From assembly GCF_002902965.1 (NCBI RefSeq), contig NZ_CP026106.1, positions 1,736,001-1,800,000 of the forward strand: a stretch of 64,000 nt of DNA, in the 5' to 3' direction. This document shows, piece by piece, positions 60,751 through 64,000 of the stretch. The notes beneath the pieces are model-generated. The model worked only from the letters and a program-made list of their open reading frames with translations, was not told where the DNA came from and ran no database searches. Numbering within the stretch: position 1 is the first letter of the stretch; every line of letters starts with the position of its first letter. The position numbers and the translations under genes were made by a program. The stretch comes from Paraburkholderia hospita. GTDB taxonomy: Bacteria > Pseudomonadota > Gammaproteobacteria > Burkholderiales > Burkholderiaceae.

Positions 60751-61905
60751 TCAAGCCGTGAATGGCAGTTCCGCTTGTATGGGCAGCGGCGGCGCCTGCT
60801 CGCTCGCCAGCGAGAGCCCGCTCACGCGCACGCCGAGCAGTCGCAGTTTGCGTGTCAGCGCGACGCGTTTCAGGCACTCGGTTGCGGCGCGCCGGATCGC
60901 CGCCGCGTCCGACGTCGCGGCGGGAATGGTCAGATCGCGCGTGACAGTGGAAAAGTCGTCGAAGCGCAACTTGATGCCGATCGTGTGTCCGACGTAGCCC
61001 TTGCGCTGCAGGTCTTCCGCGACACGCACGCACAGGCGCGTGAACGACTCCGACAGCGCGGGCCGGTCATGGCGCGGATGCAGGTCGCGTTCGAACGTCG
61101 TCTCGCGGCTCATCGACTTCGGCTCGGATTCGACGACGACAGGACGCTCATCGCTGCCCTGCGCGACGTGCGTGAGCCACGTTGCGTACTTGAGGCCGAA
61201 GTTGGCCTGCAGCAGATCCGGCGCCGCATGCGCCAGATCGCCGACCGTATTGATACCGAGCGCGGCCAGCCGATCGCTCGCCTTCGGTCCGATGCCGTTG
61301 ATCTTTCGCGCAGCGAGCGGCCAGATGCGCGTGGGAATATCTTCTGGCGTCAGAATGGTGAGGCCGTCCGGCTTGTCCAGTTCGGAGCCGATCTTCGCGA
61401 GCAGTTTGTTCGGTGCAACGCAAATCGAACACGTCAGGCCCGTTGCGCTATGCACGGCGCGCTTGATGCGCGAGCCGATGTCGGCGGCATCACCCGGCAC
61501 GTCCGTGAGGTCGATATAGATTTCGTCGATGCCGCGATCTTCGATACGCGTCGTGAACTTCGCCACTTCCGCCTTGAAGAGACGCGAGTAATGACGGTAG
61601 GAATCGAAGTCGGTCGGCAGCAGGATCGCGTCCGGCGCGAGTTGCGCGGCCTTCATCATGCCCATTGCCGAGAACACGCCGAATGCGCGTGCCTCGTAGG
61701 TCGAGGTCGTGACGACCCCGCGGCCCGCGTAGTCCTTCAGCTTCGCAAAACGGCGCGTGCCGTCAGACAAGGTCTCCGGTATCGCGTTGCGACCGCCGCC
61801 GATCACGACCGGCTTGCCACGCAACTCCGGATAGCGCAGCAACTCGACGGATGCGTAGAACGCGTCCATGTCGAGATGCGCGATACGGCGGACGATGACA
61901 CTCAT
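60751..61905 (-). CDS. dinB: DNA polymerase IV
   Basis: A 384-residue Y-family polymerase. The catalytic carboxylates are in HLDMDAFYASVE (residues 10-21) and GIDEIYIDL (near 105-113); the thumb has two HhH-like motifs including NGIGPKASDRLAALG. The C-terminus QAELPFTA carries a beta-clamp-binding motif. In E. coli dinB is part of the SOS regulon. Here it follows two small genes on the same strand that have a LexA-type box in front of them, 165 bases upstream of dinB. The ribosome site is weak. Confidence 0.94.
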   Translation of the reverse strand: MSVIVRRIAHLDMDAFYASVELLRYPELRGKPVVIGGGRNAIPETLSDGTRRFAKLKDYAGRGVVTTSTYEARAFGVFSAMGMMKAAQLAPDAILLPTDFDSYRHYSRLFKAEVAKFTTRIEDRGIDEIYIDLTDVPGDAADIGSRIKRAVHSATGLTCSICVAPNKLLAKIGSELDKPDGLTILTPEDIPTRIWPLAARKINGIGPKASDRLAALGINTVGDLAHAAPDLLQANFGLKYATWLTHVAQGSDERPVVVESEPKSMSRETTFERDLHPRHDRPALSESFTRLCVRVAEDLQRKGYVGHTIGIKLRFDDFSTVTRDLTIPAATSDAAAIRRAATECLKRVALTRKLRLLGVRVSGLSLASEQAPPLPIQAELPFTA

Positions 61906-62070
61906 GTTGCGTGATGCGGTTTGCGAGGGAGGACTGTGGTTGGGGCACGCGACGCCAAATTATTCTGCCGGTGCCGCCCGCTTAAGCCACAGCGGGTAAG
62001 GACACGCAGTTTAGCAAGTTGCCCGCGCGGCGCGGCTTGGATTGACTCACCCGCCACCTTCCCGCATCGG

Positions 62071-62376
62071 TCAAACGCGAAACACGTTGCCATCCGGACC
62101 GATCTTGCGCGGAATGCTCCGGTTGCCGGGCCGCTTTGTCGCCACCACCGACGAAGCGCCGTGATCCGCCTGTACGTTGCCCGGTTCGGTAACCTTCCTC
62201 GCAAGCCGTGGCGCCGCCGGCTTTTGCGCATGCGGACGCAGCGGCTTTTGCACGGCCGGGGCGGCAGAATGGCCACGCGCTTCCGGCGGATTCCAGAATT
62301 CGACGTACTTTTCCGCGTGCGCCGCAGAAGTCAAAGCCAGCGCAATCAGCCCGACGCACAGACGACCTGCCTTCAT
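62071..62376 (-). CDS. Small exported protein upstream of dinB
   Basis: A 101-residue protein with signal peptide MKAGRLCVGLIALALTSA, cleavage after AAHA, then EKYVEFWNPPEARGH and a Pro/Ala/Lys-rich chain with HAQKPAAPRLARK and a final RSIPRKIGPDGNVFRV. GGAG ribosome site. Its ATG overlaps the stop of the gene before it (ATGA), so it is translationally coupled. No known domain. Confidence 0.7.
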   Translation of the reverse strand: MKAGRLCVGLIALALTSAAHAEKYVEFWNPPEARGHSAAPAVQKPLRPHAQKPAAPRLARKVTEPGNVQADHGASSVVATKRPGNRSIPRKIGPDGNVFRV

Positions 62377-62642
62377 CGCTCACTCTCCTTGGCTGGAACT
62401 TCCTGACGGGCTTCGCTTGCCGGGGCGTGCGCAGGATCGTGCGCGAAAGCGTCTGTCACTGCCGGGCGCGCCGTACCGACTGACCGGCCATTCTCGCATG
62501 CATAGAACGTCGGCTCCCCCGCCTTGCCGCGCCGGATCGCCTCGTCGATTTCCCACTCGCCGAACGCCGACTTCAGGTCCGCGACAAACGCCGCGATCTC
62601 CGGCATCGGATGACCGGCGGGTTGATGCACACGCATTTCCAT
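62373..62642 (-). CDS. Small cytoplasmic protein with upstream LexA-type box
   Basis: An 89-residue protein, start at 62642 with GAGGAG 9 bases upstream. PMPEIAAFVADLKSAFGEWEIDEAIRRGKAGEPTFYA suggests a compact helical fold with two conserved-looking Trp/Phe positions; the rest is Ala/Glu/Lys-rich and disordered. Not recognised as a named family. It is the first gene of a cluster with the exported protein and dinB, behind a near-consensus LexA box, which implies a DNA-damage-related expression pattern. Confidence 0.65.
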   Translation of the reverse strand: MEMRVHQPAGHPMPEIAAFVADLKSAFGEWEIDEAIRRGKAGEPTFYACENGRSVGTARPAVTDAFAHDPAHAPASEARQEVPAKESER

Positions 62643-62672
62643 GACGCACGCTCCTCTTGAATCGCACGCCGA

Positions 62673-62692
62673 TACTGTATATTCATACAGGT
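62673..62692. promoter_or_regulatory. LexA-type SOS box
   Basis: TACTGTATATTCATACAGGT matches the E. coli LexA consensus (TACTGT-N8-ACAGTA) in 10 of the 12 outer bases, with the core CTGT-N8-ACAG perfect. It is 30 bases before the small gene at 62642 and overlaps a promoter with -35 TTGCAC (plus strand 62697-62702) and a -10-like TACAGT at 17-base spacing. Confidence 0.82.
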
Positions 62693-63021
62693 TTTTGTGC
62701 AATTGGTATGAAGGGGTGTTGCGTGAATCGCTGAGACACGGAATTACCGGGAACTGGGCAGGTCGAGTGAATGGCCGCGAGTTCCGGGCACAATGCGGCC
62801 CGGTTGTTCTTCGTCATCGTTGTCGATCCTATGTGCCCGGGCGAGCCGGCATGCGCGTCAAATGCGTCTGATGATACCAGGCGTCAGGTGCGCCTTCTCC
62901 GATGGCGAAATGAAATGCTGCAGCCCGTCGCCCGGATAGACGTGACCGTCCTTGACGCTGTCGAACGTGGGATTGAACCGTACGCATCCCTTCGCGCGTG
63001 TCCAAACAGCGGGACAAGGAA
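62693..63021. other. Intergenic region between SOS box and porin terminator
   Basis: About 330 bases with no supported gene. A coding-like but start-less fragment is on the minus strand at 62858-63018 (listed separately). Confidence 0.4.
62858..63018 (-). pseudogene. Possible gene remnant, about 50 codons
   Basis: On the minus strand one frame reads GCVRFNPTFDSVKDGHVYPG, then LQHFISPSEKAHLTPG, ending in TGA at 62858-62860, with codon use like a real gene (G/C in third positions). It lacks a start codon and runs back into the porin terminator. It may be the degraded 3' end of a gene. The call is weak. Confidence 0.25.
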
Positions 63022-63057
63022 ACGCCGGGCCGTCGCAATGTCGCGACGGCCCGGCGT
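63022..63057 (-). terminator. Hairpin downstream of the porin gene
   Basis: A 15-bp perfect stem (ACGCCGGGCCGTCGC / GCGACGGCCCGGCGT), loop AATGTC, 53 bases after the porin stop; followed on the minus strand by TTTCC. Confidence 0.75.
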
Positions 63058-63109
63058 CAAGTCGTGATGAATCGCGGCAAATCGCTTGCCGCGTTCAATG
63101 ACGACGTGG

Positions 63110-64000
63110 TCAGAACGAGTGGCGAATGCCCACCATGCCAACGAACTGCGACGGTCCCGACGACGGCGTCGTATTCTGCGAATCCCCAACCACAGCCACT
63201 GCGTCCGCGATCGTCACGCCCGAACCCGACGCGATCAGCGACTTGCCGCGCGCCAGTTGATACGCCTCGAGCGCGTAGAACGTGGTGCGCTTCGACAGGC
63301 TGTAGGTCTGCTCCAGCGAAATCTGGTGATACTGCGCCGGATCGTCGATACCGTTCGCCTTGCTGGCGCGCGTGTAGCTATAGCCGATCCCCGCGATCAC
63401 CGACGGCGTGAACCGGTAAGTCGCGATCGCGCCGTACGTGTTGAACACCGCCTCGCTCGCGAACAGCGAGCGCGAACCCGGCGCGTACTGCACGTTCGAG
63501 TAATTTACGCCGACCATCAGGTCGCTGATGTTGTAGCGGGCGGCCGCAGCGATCATCTGCGTGCTACTGGCGCTCGCGTAGCCGTTGTTGACGGGTGAGT
63601 TGATCGCGAAGCTGCCGAGCGACTGGCTCGTCGTGATGTCCTTCAGCTTCACGTAGCCTGCCGCGGCCGAGAACGACTGGTAGTCATAACGCAGCGCCGC
63701 GCTCAGATTGCTGCCGTTCGTCACGCTGCCCGGCACGCCGCCAAGCCCGTACTGCGCGGCGAATGTAAGACCCGCGATATTCGGCGATGCATAAGTAATC
63801 GAGTTGTTGAAACGCAGCGTCGTGTCGAGCGCGTCGAGATCGCCCGGGTGCGCGCCCGTAGCGCCCGTCAGCACGCCCGTCGGGCCGAGCGCGCCGACCA
63901 TGTTGAAGTAAGGCGTGTACTGGCGGCCGAGCGTCACCGTGCCGTACTTGTCGTTGCTCAGGCCGACGTACGCCTGCCGGTTGAAGAGGTTGCCCGCGCT
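63110..64000 (-). CDS. Gram-negative porin, 3' part
   Basis: The last 296 residues of a trimeric outer-membrane porin of the Burkholderia OmpC/Omp38 type; the start is outside the window and the frame is open to base 64000. Readable features are YVGLSNDKYGTVTLGRQYTP (a beta strand and turn conserved in these porins), many alternating aromatic/polar beta strands such as NSITYASPNIAGLTFAAQYG, and the terminal HSF, the C-terminal Phe needed for outer-membrane assembly. It would allow diffusion of small solutes. A terminator hairpin follows. Confidence 0.92.
   Translation of the reverse strand, partial: SAGNLFNRQAYVGLSNDKYGTVTLGRQYTPYFNMVGALGPTGVLTGATGAHPGDLDALDTTLRFNNSITYASPNIAGLTFAAQYGLGGVPGSVTNGSNLSAALRYDYQSFSAAAGYVKLKDITTSQSLGSFAINSPVNNGYASASSTQMIAAAARYNISDLMVGVNYSNVQYAPGSRSLFASEAVFNTYGAIATYRFTPSVIAGIGYSYTRASKANGIDDPAQYHQISLEQTYSLSKRTTFYALEAYQLARGKSLIASGSGVTIADAVAVVGDSQNTTPSSGPSQFVGMVGIRHSF

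Noticed and set aside
62940..62990. tRNA-like fragment (GTGGGATTGAACC)
   Set aside because: The T-arm-like word has no pairing acceptor, D or anticodon stem around it.

Overview
The window is a stretch of chromosome from a GC-rich beta-proteobacterium, most likely Paraburkholderia, Burkholderia or a close relative. This rests on protein families typical of that group: DUF4148 and DUF3563 small proteins, a C-terminal porin fragment of the Burkholderia type, PHB metabolism genes, paired LysR and AraC regulators, a PPK2 kinase and an NhaR-type regulator. No rRNA, tRNA, insertion sequence, prophage or CRISPR array was found. Gene density is about one per kilobase and most gene starts carry a clear Shine-Dalgarno sequence.

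Layout. 1-4995: 3' end of pqiB, ppk2 with an RRM-like gene, a conserved protein of unknown function and a first pstS. 5262-8818: a PHB depolymerase-like hydrolase with a phasin-like partner, then a divergent NmrA-type reductase/AraC regulator pair. 8824-13530: a complete ytfQ-ytfR-ytfT-yjfF sugar ABC transporter operon. 14088-18691: zinc-ribbon protein, TerC-type membrane protein, nhaR, an HPF/RaiA-like protein, a sirtuin and a LysE-family exporter. 18796-22287: a tiny gene and an adc-bdhA-patatin operon for ketone bodies. 22387-29161: a phosphoesterase lipoprotein, hipBA with three evenly spaced operators, a trypsin-like/P1-nuclease-like fusion protein and a NUDIX hydrolase. 29282-32667: small membrane and secreted proteins, an LLM oxidoreductase, and exonuclease III with a perfect tandem repeat in its tail. 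33075-38340: a DUF2760-Hsp70-Hsp70 operon. 38342-46819: universal stress protein, SYLF lipoprotein, GST, PTS-IIA-like protein, SLATT membrane protein opposite an HNH nuclease, LysR and MFS genes, and an esterase. 46914-54811: two-component system, small exported proteins, TerB-like protein, TauD dioxygenase, J-domain protein and a fucosyltransferase-like enzyme. 55109-64000: chemotaxis receptor, a second pstS behind an array of five structured repeats, a MocR regulator, dinB behind two small genes and a LexA-type box, and the 3' part of a porin gene.

Functional themes. Storage and ketone-body metabolism appears twice (depolymerase/phasin; acetoacetate decarboxylase/3-hydroxybutyrate dehydrogenase/patatin). 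Stress and persistence functions recur (HipBA, universal stress protein, HPF-like protein, Hsp70 pair, PolIV, PPK2). Phosphate binding is encoded by two orphan pstS genes without pstCAB. The observations most worth following are the covarying hairpin array in front of the second pstS, the protease-nuclease fusion, the LexA-type box placed before a small-gene/dinB cluster, the regularly spaced hip operators, and the expanded lysine-rich repeat in exonuclease III. All functional calls come from reading motifs and recalled family features; no database search was run.
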